This document shows positions 37,618 to 51,296 of a stretch of DNA of 64,000 nt, piece after piece. The stretch comes from Xestospongia bergquistia (taxonomy: Eukaryota; Porifera; Demospongiae; Haplosclerida; Petrosiidae), in the NCBI GenBank assembly GCA_963965975.1, contig OZ014412.1:15018849-15082848 (forward strand). Direction: 5' to 3'. The translations under genes were made by a program, and so were the position numbers. How positions within the stretch are numbered: the stretch's first letter is position 1; every line of letters starts with the position of its first letter. The notes under the pieces are model-generated. The model was not told the DNA's origin. It was given only the letters and a program-made list of their open reading frames with translations, and ran no database searches.

Positions 37618-37741
37618 CAAACAACAGTTTATTCTCTATATATAGCTTTGAAAATGTATTTCAGCACTGCTTAGACTCTGATTAGGGCATAGCTGTTATG
37701 ACATATAAGATGACTTAACGGATATATATATTGTGTGTGTA

Positions 37742-37925
37742 TCTATGAGATATATAAAGACCTTCCTTAGCACAGTTTTCAGTATAGTCAAGCAATTATT
37801 TTCAGATTAAATCCCTTTTCAGTTCGCAGTCAGCAGACTTCAATTCTTTTTGCTTATTGTAGTCCTTTATTTTTATTATGTATTTGTTAAAAAGGTTATC
37901 AATGAAGCTATCATAGATAATAGCT
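37742..37925 (+). pseudogene. Promoter and leader fused to 3' UTR, coding region lost
   Basis: TATATAAA at 37751-37758 is followed by a leader (CCTTAGCACAGTTTTCAG ... CAGACTTCAATT) like those of the family, but at about 37845 it joins directly to sequence matching the family 3' UTR (CCTTTAT ... TTGTTAAAAAGG). No ATG, exon or stop lies between. The downstream flank to about 38060 matches the flank of gene I (61180-61330), so a gene I-like copy was deleted. Confidence 0.6.
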
Positions 37926-38060
37926 CTAAAATAGTTTAAACTGGGAGATTGTGGATGTCATATAGTGTGAGAGCTATGAAGTATACAACACTAAAGTCTG
38001 ACAAACAAGAAAAACCAGTTTTGTGTCTTTAATAACCAATACAATTTATAATCTTAAAGA

Positions 38061-39086
38061 ATCTTTACTCCACTGACAATCCACCAGCTTTATAATTATA
38101 TGCAATAGTTGCTGTAACTATTAGTTTGATTTTGCCAGCTATACTGGATTGGAAATATGTAACTTCCTTGTTAATATCAATAAACTGTAGATTATGTAAA
38201 GAAATAATTATTATTATTATTAGGACATTATGGATGACTATATGTGCATTACAAAATTATTATTGTATTATGAATTAAATATTAGTTTACAATATTATAC
38301 CTCTAAACTTCAAATTGACACTATATATATAGTTAATAGTCCAACCCCAAATCTTTAATTAAGTGATGTGGAAATATTTTAGGAATATATATGTCTACAT
38401 CATTTATGATGTCATAAATAAACTTAATTGTGATGAGTAGGTCTATTTGAGGAAGTGAGCACAAATGGACATCAATTTAATTGATTTTACAAATTTTTGT
38501 GTTGGTAATAATTTACAGTAATATATTATATTCATATATTGAGTACTTCAAAATCCAAAATTAAAATAGCTAAATAGTTTTTTGGTTAAATATTGGTTAG
38601 CATTGGTGACCAGTTATAATGTCAATGTGGTGATAAGAATATCACAGTATAATAAGTTCATTGACAGGTACATTCATTTTAAGCTTATTAAGCAAACATT
38701 ATACTAACTTGATATATGTTATACCACCTTCTTTAAACAACATTCACTTTTTGTGATGACAAGTCACTACTACAAAATAGATTAATTATCCCCTTTTATG
38801 GTACTCAAATTCTGTCTATAATCATATATATATTCCACTAAATAAAGTTTTATAATAACCTTGCAAGACTTAGTCATCAACAATATACATTGCTGATGAA
38901 TGTTTCTTATATTGTTACACTATACTAAGACTTTTGTAAAAAAGTGATTTTATTGTTAATATTAATGATAAAATAATGGCCTACACAAAAAAGGTTTAGT
39001 TTCAAAATTGTACTTGATTAATGTAGTTTCCTTTTAACATGATTGTAACAACTCATACTCTGAAATATGAATTTGTTATTATTCAA
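38061..39086. other. AT-rich intergenic, no gene seen
   Basis: Matches parts of 61380-61760 downstream of gene I. Toward 38950-39086 it becomes the 3' flank of gene M. No coding region recognised. Confidence 0.45.
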
Positions 39087-41294
39087 TCAGATCTCAGTAA
39101 TTTGCAGAGTAGCATTAGCTTTCATGTCTTTCGCAGATGGTTCTTTAACAATATTGACATGAACATGACCTGCACTCAGTTTAATAGGTTTAATAGTAGG
39201 CTTTCCTCTGGCAGAATAATCAAATTCAATCGGGACCTTTTCACTTGCAATTAATATCTTAAAAGTACCGGAGACCTTGTCAACGCCAGTAGCCTGGAAA
39301 ACATCTATAATATTCTGATAGGATTGTTCATATTACATACCTTAATAACACCATTGGCAAAAATGGTGCTAGGGTTGCTTGGACTCCATGATTGATGCAC
39401 TGCACCATATTCAATTACTGCTACCTGACCAATATTGTTTATAACATCAATAGTATAAGCTGTCAATATAGACAAGACAATAAAATGGAACATTAAGGCC
39501 ATGTTATTGAAATTATCAACTCCTTACTTAGGTCACTTGTTATCTGGAACGAAACCTGAGCTTCTAAACCGATAACGGTAGGCCCATTAAGAACCACAAT
39601 AGAATTTGGACCAGTAACTAACATTTTAGAAGTAAAGGTGGGGTTTTGTCCAGCAGCAAAATTAAATTTAATCTCAAATTTTTCACTTTTGATAGAAATT
39701 ATAAAAGTACCACTTACACATTCATCACCAGATGCCTATAAAATCATTTACATTGAACTGCTTAAAGTATTTAGTATAATTATGTACCATGATATGGCCA
39801 TTACGACCTGATTCAACTGTGCTTGGGTTCTTGGTGCTCCAAGTGTTATGAACACTTTTATATTCAATCATTGCCTCCTCACTGCTGCTGTTTAAGAAAT
39901 CAATACTGTATTCTGTCAATATATAAACAAACATATAATAGTGAAGTCATAAATATTACTTGTATTTCTTGTTATCTGAAATGAAACATTAGCTGTTGAA
40001 CCATCAACAGTTGGTCCATTAAGAATCACAACAGCATCAGAACCTTTAGTCAACTTTTTAGCATTAAATACAGGCTTCTTTCCAGCCGTGTAGTCAAATT
40101 CAATTTGAAATTTTTCACTTCCAAGCAAAATAATAAAAGTACCAGATACTTTGAGATAGTCACCATTAGCCTGTTAACATTAACATACTCACTATATATC
40201 ATCAACACATTTACCTTGATATACCCTTTGTCAACAATTACACTTGGATTGCCAGGGCTCCACCAGTCATGAACATCTCCATATTGAATGATGGCATCTT
40301 CACCAGTTTGGTTTATACATTCCATATCATAAGCTGTCACCACTATATATAGATCAAAAGTTTTGAAATTAGAACATATTAAAGTAATCACTGTTACCTT
40401 TATTTTTACAAATCTTAAAAGATACATGAGCTGTAAAGTTTTCAACTTTTGGTCCATTAAGTATCACAATACTATCTGGACCAGATGTCAATTTTTTAGT
40501 GTCAAAAGTGGGCTTTTCTCCAATACCAAAACTAAAATCAATTTGAAATTTCTCACTTCCAACCAAAATCATAAAAGCACCACTGACATTTTTATCACCA
40601 GTAGCCTATAAAATATTTATATTTCACTAATTAAGGTATTAATGTATTATATGTACCATGATATGGCCATTGTCACCTGATTCAACTGAGCTTGGGTTAT
40701 TGGTGCTCCAAGCATTATGTACACTTTCATACTGAATCATTGCTTTCTCACCAGAACTGTTTAAGAAATCGATACTATAAGCTGTCACTGCTATAGATAT
40801 AAAAATGTTAAAACAGAAGATATGTTATTAAAATCATTGTTACTTTCTGGGCTTCTTGATATTTTGAAAGAAACATGAGCTGTGAGGTTTTCAACAGTTG
40901 GTCCATTAAGTATCACAATACTATCAGGACCAGACGTCAACTTTTTACTGTCAAACGTAGGCTTTCCTCCAACAGAAAATTGAAATTTAAATTGAAATTC
41001 TTCATTTCCAAGAAATATCATAAAAATACCACTAACATATCCATCACCAGTAGCCTACAAACATTGATATACATACTAATGACATAGAATATATATAACA
41101 TACCATGATATGGCCTTGTTTAGATACCACATTAGAGTTGCCAGGGCTCCACTCGTCGTGAACATTGCCATATCTTATGACTGCTTTCTCACCAGTATTG
41201 TTTGTAAAATCAATATTATAAGTGCAAGCTGTCAATACACACAGGGCACATATTATTAAAAATAATTATTATGATTACCAATTTTTTCAGTCAT
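39087..41294 (-). CDS. Gene M: five-domain family protein, 554 aa
   Basis: Eleven exons on the minus strand: 41279-41294, 41104-41228, 40844-41054, 40657-40781, 40398-40605, 40215-40333, 39960-40170, 39788-39912, 39537-39735, 39341-39459, 39087-39293. Introns are 44-77 bp, all GT-AG, and the frame stays open from ATG to TGA 39087-39089. After leader M-T-E-K-I come five copies of the domain, each made of two exons: first half with Y-x-I/M-[DE] ... N-x-[ST/I]-[GS] ... Y ... W-S-[PT]-x-N, second half with G-x-x-x-V-S-G-x-F (Leu in place of Val in D3), a G-x-x-P/N segment, G-P/S-[DN] ... LNGP in domains 1-4, and an A-x-V-S-F end. Between-domain introns are phase 1, within-domain introns phase 0. 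Only domain 3 keeps W-W; the others have a single Trp. No signal peptide. The acceptor of exon 4 could be 9 nt earlier. Function unknown. Confidence 0.8.
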
Positions 41295-41382
41295 CTTTCT
41301 CAAATTTGCTAGCTGTAAGCTGAAGAACGATAAAATCTCAAAATATCTCTTGACTGAAATGAAAATTGAACTGAGATATCGC

Positions 41383-41410
41383 TTTTTATAGACGCGCTCA
41401 TGTGCACGTG
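41383..41410 (-). promoter_or_regulatory. Promoter of gene M: CACGTG plus TATA
   Basis: TATAAAAA on the minus strand at 41383-41390, with CACGTG at 41405-41410 inside GTCACGTGCAC. Gene I has the same pair at similar spacing. No paired CAGCTG here. Confidence 0.55.
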
Positions 41411-41989
41411 ACGAGGTACAAAATTTAAGGGAAGTTAGAATTCAATTTTATTGGACATGATGGACACCCTAAAAGATATTCCTATTCATTGCATCACTAA
41501 TTTCTCACTAGTATAGTCAATTCAAATGTTCTAATCAAAGCAACATGATGTAATATCAATATTTTCATGATCCAGGAATAACTTAATGCTAACTAACTAT
41601 TATATTATACTTGATGTTATGCTTATTCAAAGTTAAATGAAGTACTAGTACTTCATATCATAAACCTTATATATTTCTCTGTAGACTACAAGTCTGAGCT
41701 GTTAAATATTAAGGAATGAACATGCTTATTTATTAAGTAAAGACATTGATAATAAGTTCATAATTTTGGTACAAAATCAAAAATTAAATAGTAAATATTG
41801 ACGGTTACCATTGGTTACCAGTCATTATATCGTTGTGGTGATAGGAATATCACAATATAGGCAAATTCAATGACAGGTAAACTCACGAGCTGATTAATCT
41901 AATATTATTATTAACTTAATATATATTATATATGACGTACACTATGTATAGGATTCCAACTTCTCAGAGTCAATGAACTTACATGTCCA
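41411..41989. other. Intergenic upstream of gene M, no gene seen
   Basis: AT-rich. From about 41700 it carries parts of repeat R (CCATTGGTTACCAGTCAT, GTGGTGATAGGAATATCAC). No coding region. Confidence 0.45.
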
Positions 41990-42670
41990 ATTATAGTACT
42001 AGCATTTCCTGGAATAATCATAATAAGCAAATTTATATATTTAATAGACATTTTCTTGGAAATGAATTCATACTTTCTCTTCAAAGAGTTGTATTGTATA
42101 TTATATATACTATGACCATGTTGTGAATGTAAGTCTTACAAGTTTGTTATCAGTACTTGTTAAGGGCTAAGAGTATTCTGAGAATAAAACCATTCAAGCA
42201 TATCGATAATCATAATTCTTAGAATCAAACTCGAACAATATAATTACATTCCATAAATTTAATTATTAATACCAATATTTACATGTGGTTTGGTACTGTC
42301 TACTTGTAGCAGTCTAGTCAGTTAATTAAGATACTATTATTATTAACTTGCATATAATTATTATACATGAAATAAGAGTTATACTATATATATATTTCGA
42401 GAGGTCTAAGCCTGCACTCATTCACTTCAGAAGTACTTTTGAAACAAATTACGAAACTTAAATAACAATATACCAAAATATTGAGTGTGTTTCCATTGGT
42501 CACCAGACATGTAAGTTGATTGACTCTAGTGTAGTTTATATACAATATATATTAAGTTAATAACAACATTAACATAATCAGCTTAAAGTGTGTGTACCTG
42601 TCATTGGTAGTTTACTTAACAGCTATTTACATTTATGAAGCCATCCATCACTGCAGATATATATCTATTG

Positions 42671-43410
42671 AAACAATTTCTTTTTATATTAAAACACAAA
42701 AGACACTTAGTAGCAAAGCTAATATGAAAAGCATCAAAAACAATTGAAATAGGAAGTGAATGATTTATGAAGAGTGATGATATTAACAGGTGAATGAATG
42801 AATATATATGAACAACATGTATGTTATATTTCTGATAATTTTAAAGTAAATAAGTAATATTTTGCTTGAACTGACTTGCAGAGTTGAGATCTTTGAGTGA
42901 TGAGGGAAGGGAATTCCACAATGAAATAGCACTGGGAAGGAAGGAGTTGAGGGTAGTAGAAGATCTGGAGAAAAGCAGATTATGGGTTAAAGGATGGGAA
43001 GAATGTAAATTATAAGAGGACTGGTTTTAAAATGAAAAAGAGCCAGCAGGAATGTAGAGCTTACTAAAGATAAACAAGTATAAAAGGATAAGCTTGGATG
43101 TCGTTGTACGGGAGGATAGAGAAGGAATATTGAAGAGTTGCAAAAGTAGAGGGTAATCAGAGGTCCAATTTTTACTGCAGAGTTTTAGGGTAAAATATTG
43201 AACTTTTTCCAATTTATTGATGTTAGGAATGGAATATGGATCCCAAACAGACAAGCTGTACATAATGATGGGGAGCATTAATGTCAAGTACGATTTAATA
43301 AGAACAGAATAAGAAGAGTTATAGTAAAATTGACGATAGATGTGGCCAAGCAGTTTCTTGGCCTTAGAACAGGTTTCATTGATGTGAGTAGACCAGGAGA
43401 AGTTAGAGTT
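42671..43410 (-). mobile_element. Truncated LINE fragment, copy delta
   Basis: Same 5'-truncated element as the other three, inserted into repeat R between TCTATTG and ATAAAATAT. R copies without it (for example near 49640 and 53460) show the uninterrupted site. Confidence 0.65.
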
Positions 43411-44301
43411 TATAAAATATTGATTGTCTGAATTGGACTACTTATATTATATTACATTACACATTCAAAGATTGTTGAAGTTTATTATAAGAATTATAAT
43501 TATCCATATGTTTAAATGGTCTTATTCTCAGAATACTCATATAGAAGCCCTTAACAAGTACAGTTCACAAACTTGTAAGTCTTACATTTTCAACATGGTC
43601 ATACTAAATACTATATACAATAGAGCTCTTTGAAGACAATGTATGAATTCATTTCCAAGAAAATTTCTATTAAATATATAAATTTGATTATGACTATTCC
43701 AGGAAATGCTAGTTCTATAATTGGACATATAAGTTCATTGACTCTGAGACCTTACATATAATCCTATAGATATTGCACTTCCTATATATAATATATATAA
43801 TAACGTTAACATAATCAGCTTAAAGTTCATGTACCTGTCACTGGATTTATCTATACTATGATATTCCTATCACCACAATGATATCATTACTGGTGACCAA
43901 TGGTAACACCCTCAATATTTTATTATTTAATTTTTGATTTTGGTACCAAAATTATGAACTTAATATTTCTCTTTACTTACTAAACTAGTATGTTAATTCC
44001 TTCATAGTGGTTAGTAGTTGGACCATTAACTATATAACGTCAATTATTACAAGTTTCTATTGAATGTATGACTGTAAACTTATTAGCAGCAAAATTACAT
44101 AATAATTTGTAATGTAACAAGTTAGTAGAGTTGAGAGCTTTTTACACAGAAGTTATTATATTAAAATTGGTAGAATCTTTTGCCAAAAGACATACCAGTA
44201 CACAAATAAAGACGAGAACTACTCGTATTTAAATATGACAGTCATCATATATATAGTTTCTTTGAAAAGTCGACAAGGGCTTATGTTGTCATTGCAGATT
44301 A

Positions 44302-44385
44302 ACATCCGGTCATGTGTTACGTCATTATCTATTGTTAAACCGGATGTACGTTGTGCACGTAATCATGTGTTGTAAAATATAAAAA
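44302..44385 (+). promoter_or_regulatory. Promoter of gene G
   Basis: ACATCCGGT 44302-44310, TTACGTCAT 44317-44325, ACCGGATGT 44339-44347, TATAAAAA 44378-44385; the same composite as F and H. Confidence 0.6.
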
Positions 44386-44479
44386 GGCCTTTCTTAGCTT
44401 AGTTTTTCAGATTAGTCACTAGATTCTTTCTGATTAAGTCGTTCTTCAGCTCAGTCAGCAAACTTCAATTGAAAGAAAC

Positions 44480-44930
44480 ATGAGTGTTGATTACAGTAAT
44501 TATTATTTTAATAATATGTGTGATTGAGTTAACGTTTTCTTCTTTATATATAGCATATGATATTACTCTCATAAACAGTTCAGGTGCAGCAATAGTGATT
44601 ACATATGGAACAGCACATAATTGGTGGCTTTCACACCCAGAAGCGATAAATAGTCAAGGATTTATCCAGGTTTGTTAAAGATATGAACTTTATTACATAT
44701 ATATTTGTATTCAGGTTACTGGTAAAGGTTCAGCATCTGGTACTTTCAAGATTTCAGTTAAAGGTGAAGAAATTAAGGTCGATTTTTCTTATGTTCCTGG
44801 AAAAACACCCACTCTTACATCTGAAAAGTTGACCCCAGGTCCTTATGTTGCTCAAAAAACTAATGGACCTTATGCTCAAGATATGACAGCTAAATGCACT
44901 ATCCAAGTTGTTGATCCACAAACTAATTGA
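44480..44930 (+). CDS. Gene G: single-domain family protein, 115 aa
   Basis: Exons 44480-44495, 44554-44669, 44715-44930; introns 58 and 45 bp. Leader M-S-V-D-Y, then YDITLINSSGAAIVITYG, HNWWLSHPEA, GKGSASGTFKISVKGEE, PGKTPTL, TPGPYVAQ, TNGPYAQD and CTIQVVDPQTN. Leader exon is 16 nt instead of the 19 nt of C/D genes. The ATG at 44480 is followed by an in-frame splice. The alternative frame through intron 1 is open and hydrophobic but has no ATG and a TGA directly before it. Intact; no function assigned. Confidence 0.85.
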
Positions 44931-45482
44931 TGAGCTTTGATGCTTTATTTGAAAAAGGGAACACTTAACAGTACAAAATAGAGACTAAAGTTTTGTAGAT
45001 ATTTTTTTGTATAGGCCATTATTTTTGATTAGTTTCTTGTTAAAACTTTTGTTTAAAACTTTTGGTAAAGATAATACTATAAAAAACACTAAATTATTTT
45101 ATCAAATGCAAGTATTAAACAGGTATATTAGTAAAAATGGACACAATTGTCTCTATCACATTGATTTACATTTAAAGACGTTTCATGACAATAGAGGAAC
45201 TTGTAGAAATTGATCATATGATACATATCTATTATGTTAAGTCATAACAAACTGTTTTAACAGTACGTCTGAAGGAAATGAGTACAGCCTTAGACCTCCC
45301 AAAGATATATATATAATATAACTCTTATTTTATGTATAATAATTGTATACAAGTTAATGATAATAGTACTTTAATTAACTGACTGGACTGCTACAGTACC
45401 AAAACCACATATAAATATTGGTATTAATAATTTAATTTATGGAATGTATTAATTATAATTACAATCTATATGAAATAAATTA

Positions 45483-45692
45483 CATGTGACCTGATTTGCA
45501 AAAAGGGATTACTTCTGTCAAGAACTGATTTGTGAAAAAACAGTGTTAAACATATCAACTTGAAAATCAATTTCTCATACATAAAAAATGGCAACTGTAG
45601 ATGTTTAAGATGTTTTAACAATGGTCTGTTCACAAATTAGGTCACAAATGTTTTGACAGAAGTGGTCCGTTTTTGCAAATCCTGTCACACAT
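45483..45692. mobile_element. 210-bp MITE with long imperfect terminal inverted repeats
   Basis: The left end reads ATGTGACCTGATTTGCAAAA. The right end read inward is TGTGTGACAGGATTTGCAAA, and similarity continues through ACTTCTGTCAA for about 40 bp per side, then more weakly. Copies at 52463-52682 and 56313-56489 (internally deleted). No ORF; superfamily unassigned. Confidence 0.6.
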
Positions 45693-46989
45693 GATTGTTT
45701 GTGTGATTTTGATAAATCTCAATTTATTCTAATATCTAGTATTATTACATGATCTTATTATTAATGTTTATCATATTGTACTTTGTATATAACACATAAT
45801 GATAGTAAGTTAAGTAGCTTACTAGACAGATAATTACATTTATGAAGCAAGCCTACTGCTGATATATCTATCAACAATAATGATATAATTCATAAAATAT
45901 TTATTGCCGAATTGGACTACTGATATTATAGTACATTACACAAGCAAAGATTGATTATAAGAATTATAATTATCCATAATTATGTTTAAATGGTTTTATT
46001 CTCAGAGTACTCATATAGAAGCCCTTAACGAGTACAGTTAACAACTTTGTAAGGCTTAAATTCTCAACACGGTCATATTATATACTATATACAATATAAC
46101 TCTTTGAAGACATTGTATGAATTCATTTCCAAGAAAATATCTATTAAATATAAATTTATAAATTTGCTCATTATGTTTAAATGCTAGTTCTATAATTGGA
46201 CATGTAAGATCATTGACTCTGAAACCTTACATATAATCCTAATCATAGTGTACTTCATTCATATATAATATATATAATAACATTAACATAATCGTCTTAA
46301 AGTGCATGTACCTGTCACTGGATTTACCTATACTATGATATTCCTATCACCACAATGATATCATTACTGGTGACCAATGGTAACACCCTCAATATTTTAG
46401 TATTTAATTTTTGATTTTGGTAACAAAATTATAGACTTAATATTTCTAACTAATTACTAAACTAGCATGTTCATACTACTTACTAAACTAGCATGTTCAT
46501 TCCTTCATAGTGGTTAGTAGTTTGACTGTTAACTATATAGTGTCAATTAATACAAGTTTCTACTGAAGGTATGACTGTAAACTAATTCAATAATAACTTG
46601 CAATGCTATACAACTCAGTAGCGTTGAGAGCTTTTTACACAGAAGTTATTATATTAAAATATGTAGAGCCTTTTTGCCAAAAGACATAACAATACACAAA
46701 TAAAGACGAGAACTACTCGTATTTAAATATGACAGTCATCATATATATAGTTTCTTTGAAAAGTCGACAAGGACTTATGTTAACTGTCATTGCATATATA
46801 GTCCACATATATGTCCATGTCTCTATAGTAGACCTATTATATTGTACTTTGTATATAATACATAATAATAGTAAGTTAAGTAGTTTTCTAGAGAGCTAAT
46901 TATATTTATGAAGCCATCCACCACTGGAAATATATCTATTGATAATAATGATAAAATTCATAAAATATATATTGCCTAAAATGGACAAC

Positions 46990-48150
46990 TGATAATATAT
47001 TACACACTCAAATATTTTTCAATTGATTCTAAGAATTATAATCATATGTTTGAATGGTTTTATTCTCAAAATACTCATAAAGAAGCCCTTACCAAGTAAT
47101 GAAAGCAAAGTTGTAAGACTTACATCCTCAACATGGTCATACTATATACAATATAACTCTTTGAAGACAATGTATGAATTCATTTCCAAGAAAATGTCTA
47201 CTAAATATATAAATTTGCTTATTATGATTATTCCAGGAAATGCTAGTACTATAATTGGACATGTAAGTTGATTGACTCTGAGACCTTATATATAATCCTA
47301 TACATAGTGTACTTTTTATATAATATATTAATTTAGTGATAACATTAACATTATTAGCTTAAAGTTCATGTACCTGTTATTGGATTTACCTGTACTGTGA
47401 TATTCCTATCACCACAATGATATAGGTACTGGTGACCAATGTCATATTATACTACTATATACAATATAACTCTTTGAAGACAATGTATGAATTCATTTCC
47501 AAGAAAGTACCAGATGTTGAACCTTGACTTTGAGACATTATTTATAATCTTATATACATAGTGTACTTCATATATAATATATATTAAGTTAGTGATGACA
47601 TTAACATAATCAGCTTAAAGTGCATGTACCTGTCACTGGATTTACCTATACTGTGATATTTCTATCACCACAATGATATCATTACTGGTGACCAATGGAT
47701 ACACCCTCAATATTTTGCGATATCGTTATTTGAGTTTATTACCACAATAATTATAAACTTAATGTTAATCTGTCTACTTGCTAAATTAGCATGTTAATTC
47801 CTTCAAAGTGGTTAGCATTAACTATATAATATCAATTATTACAAGTTTCTACTGAAGGTATTATTCTAATATCTAACTTTATTACATGATCTTATTATAT
47901 ACATGTCTATCATATTGTACTTTATATATAATACATAATGATAGTAAGTTAAGTAGCTTACTAGACAGCTAATTACATTTATGAAGCGAGCCTACTATTG
48001 CCGAATTGGACTACTGATATTATAGTACATTACACATGCAAAGATTGTTCAAGTTTGATTATAACAATTATAATTATCCATGTGTTTAAATGGTTTTATT
48101 CTCAGAATACTCATATAGAAGCCCTTAACAAACTTGTAAGGCTTAAATTC
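46990..48150. repeat. 1.16-kb block duplicated at 53515-54672
   Basis: The two copies keep a constant offset of 6523 bp at several points across the block, so few or no indels separate them and the duplication is recent. Confidence 0.75.
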
Positions 48151-51100
48151 TCAACACGGTCATATTATATACTATATACAATATAACTCTTTGAAGACTG
48201 CATGTTCCTGTCACTGGATTTACCTATACTGTGATATTCCTATCACCACAATGATATCATTACTGGTGACCAATGGTAACACCTTCAATATTTTACTATA
48301 CTTACTAAACTAGCATGTTCATTCCTTCATAGTGGTTAGTAGTTGGACAATTAACTATATAGAGTCAATTAATACAAGTTTCTACTGAAGGTATGACTGT
48401 AAACTAATTCAATAATAACTTGCAATGCAACAAGTCAGTAGCGTTGAGAGCTTTTTAAACAAAAGTTATTATATTAAAATTGGTAGAATCTTTTTGACAA
48501 AAGACATACCAGTACGAGAGTTATATTGTATATAGTATATTCTATGACCATGGTGAGAATGTAAGTCTTACATTTTTGTCATCAGTACTTGCTAAGGGCT
48601 TCTATGTGAGTATTCTGAGATTAAAACCATTCAAGCATATGGATAATCATAATTCTTAGAATCAAACTTGAACAATATAATTGCATTCCATAAATTTAAT
48701 TATTAATACCAATATTTACATGTGGTTTGGTACTGTCTACTTGTAGCAGTCTAGTCAGTTAATTAAGGTACTATTATTATTAACTTGCATATAATTATTA
48801 TACATGAAATAAGAGTTATATTATATATATTTTTGGGAGGTCTATGGCTGCACTCATTCCCTTCAGAAGTACTGTTGAAACAAATAACAAAAATCAAATA
48901 ACGATATACCAAAATATTAAGTGTGTTTCCATTGGTCACCAGACATTTAAGTGATTTACTCTAGTGTAGTTTATATACAATATATATTAAGTTAATAATA
49001 ACATTAACATAATCAGCTTAAAGTGCATATACCTGTCACTGGATTTACCTATATATACTGTGATATTCCTATCACCACAATGATATCATTACTGGTGACC
49101 TATGGAAACACCTTCAATATTTTACTATTTAATTTTTGATTTTGGTACCAAAATTGTAAAGATAATATTTCTCTTTACTTACTAAACTAGCATGTTTATT
49201 CCTTAATAGTAGTTAGTATTAACTATATAGTGTCAATTATTACTGAAGGTATGACTGTTAACTTATTAGAAGCAAAATTACATAATAATTAGTAATGAAT
49301 GCAACAAGTTAGTAGAGCTGAGAGCTTTTTACATAGAAGTTATTATATTAAAATTGGTAGAACCTTTTTGACCAAAGACATACCAGTACACAAATAAAGA
49401 CGAGAACTACTCGTATTTAAATATGACAGTCATCATACATCTAGTTTCTTTGAAAAGTTGACAAGGACTTATGTTAACTGTCACTGTATGTAGTCAACAT
49501 ATATGTCCATGTCTCTATTCATTAGTAGACCTATTATATTGTACTTTGAATATAATACATAATGATAGTAAGTTAAGTAGTTTTCTAGACAGTTAATCAC
49601 ATTTATGAAGCCATTCATTACTGCAGATATATCTATTGATAATAATGGTAAAATTCATAAGATATATATATTGCCTAAAATGGACTACTGGTAATATATT
49701 ACACACTCAAATATATTTCAATTGATTCTAAGAATTATAATCGTATGTTTGAATGGTTTTATTCTCAATATACTCATAAAGAAGCCCTTACCAAGTAATG
49801 AAAGCAAAGTTGTAAGACTTACATCCTCGACATGTCATACTATATACAATATAACTCTTTGAAGACAATGTATGAATTCATTTTCAAGAAAATGTCTACT
49901 AAATATAAATTTGCTTATTATGATTATTCCAGGAAATGCTAGTACTATAATTGGACATGTAAGTTGATTGACTCTGAGACCTTATATATAATCCTATACA
50001 TATTGTACTTCCTATATAATATATTAATTTAGCGATAACATTAACATAATCAGCTTAAAGTTCATGTAACTGTCACTGGATTTACCTATACTGTGATATT
50101 CCTATCACCACAATGATATCATTACTGGTGACCAATGGAAACACCTTCAATATTTTACTATTTAATTTTTGATTTTGGTAACAAAGACATATATCTCTCT
50201 ACTTACTAAACTAGCATGTTCATTCCTTCATAGTGGTTAGTAGTTGGACTATTAACTATATGGTATCAATTATAACAAATTTCTACTGAAGGTATTATTC
50301 TAATATCTAGCATTATTACATGATCTTATTATATAAATGTCTATCATAATGTACTTTATATATAATACATATAACGATAGTAAGTTAAATAGCCTACTAG
50401 ACGGATAATTACATTTATGAAGTCTACTGCAGATATATCTATCGACAATAATGATATAATTCATAACAAATTTATTGCCGAATTGGACTACTGATATTAT
50501 AGTACATTACACATTCAAAGATTTTTCAAGTTTGATTTTAAGAATTATAATTATTCATTTGTTTAAATGTTTTTATCTTCATATAGAAGCCTTAACAGGT
50601 ACAGATAACAAAGTTGTAAGACTTACATTCTTAACATGGTCGTATTATATACTATATACAATAATTATAACTCATTGAAGACAATGTATGAATTCATTTC
50701 CAAGAAAGTACCAAATGCTGAACCTTGACTCTGAGACGTTATTTATAATCCTATACATAGTGTACTTCATATATAATATATATTAATTTAGTGACAACAT
50801 TAACATAATCAGCTTAAAGTACATGTACCTGTCATTGGATTTAAATATACTGTGATATTCCTACCACCACTATGATATCAGTACTGGTGACCAATGGATA
50901 CACCCTCAATATTTTGCTATATTGTTATTTGCCGCAATAATTATAAACTTATAATGTTAATCTGTCTACTTACTAAACTAGCATGTTAATTCCTTCAAAG
51001 TGGTTAGTAGTTGGAGCATTAACTATATAATGTCAATTATTACAAGTTTCTACTGAATGTATGACTGCAAACTTATTAGAAGCAAAATTTAATAATAATT

Positions 51101-51296
51101 TGTAATGCAACAAGTTAGTAAAGTTGAGTTTTTTACACAGAAGTTATTACATTAAAATTGGTAGAACCTTTTGCTAAAAGACATACCAGTACACAAATAA
51201 AGATGAGAACTACTCGTATGTAAATATGACAGTCATCATACATATAGTTTCTTTGAAAAGTCGACAAGGGCTTATGTTAACTGTCATTTCAGATTA

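Larger units (their letters stand above)
44931..51296. other. Long intergenic region of repeat R copies, no gene seen
   Basis: Several overlapping or inverted partial copies of repeat R, a 210-bp foldback element at 45483-45692, and a block (46990-48150) duplicated at 53515-54672. The ORFs over R copies are disrupted from copy to copy and are not taken as genes. Confidence 0.55.

Noticed and set aside
44484-44678. ORF with hydrophobic N-terminus reading through intron 1 of gene G (also 35068 and 51479)
   Set aside because: It needs a GTG start, has TGA directly upstream, and the GT-AG splice from the ATG at 44480 gives the family leader with conserved phase.
47023-47271. Recurring ORF with Y-E-F-I-S-K-K-M-S over repeat R (also 28043, 32475, 53462)
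   Set aside because: Present because R is repeated. Frames break differently from copy to copy and no start, promoter or splice context supports coding.
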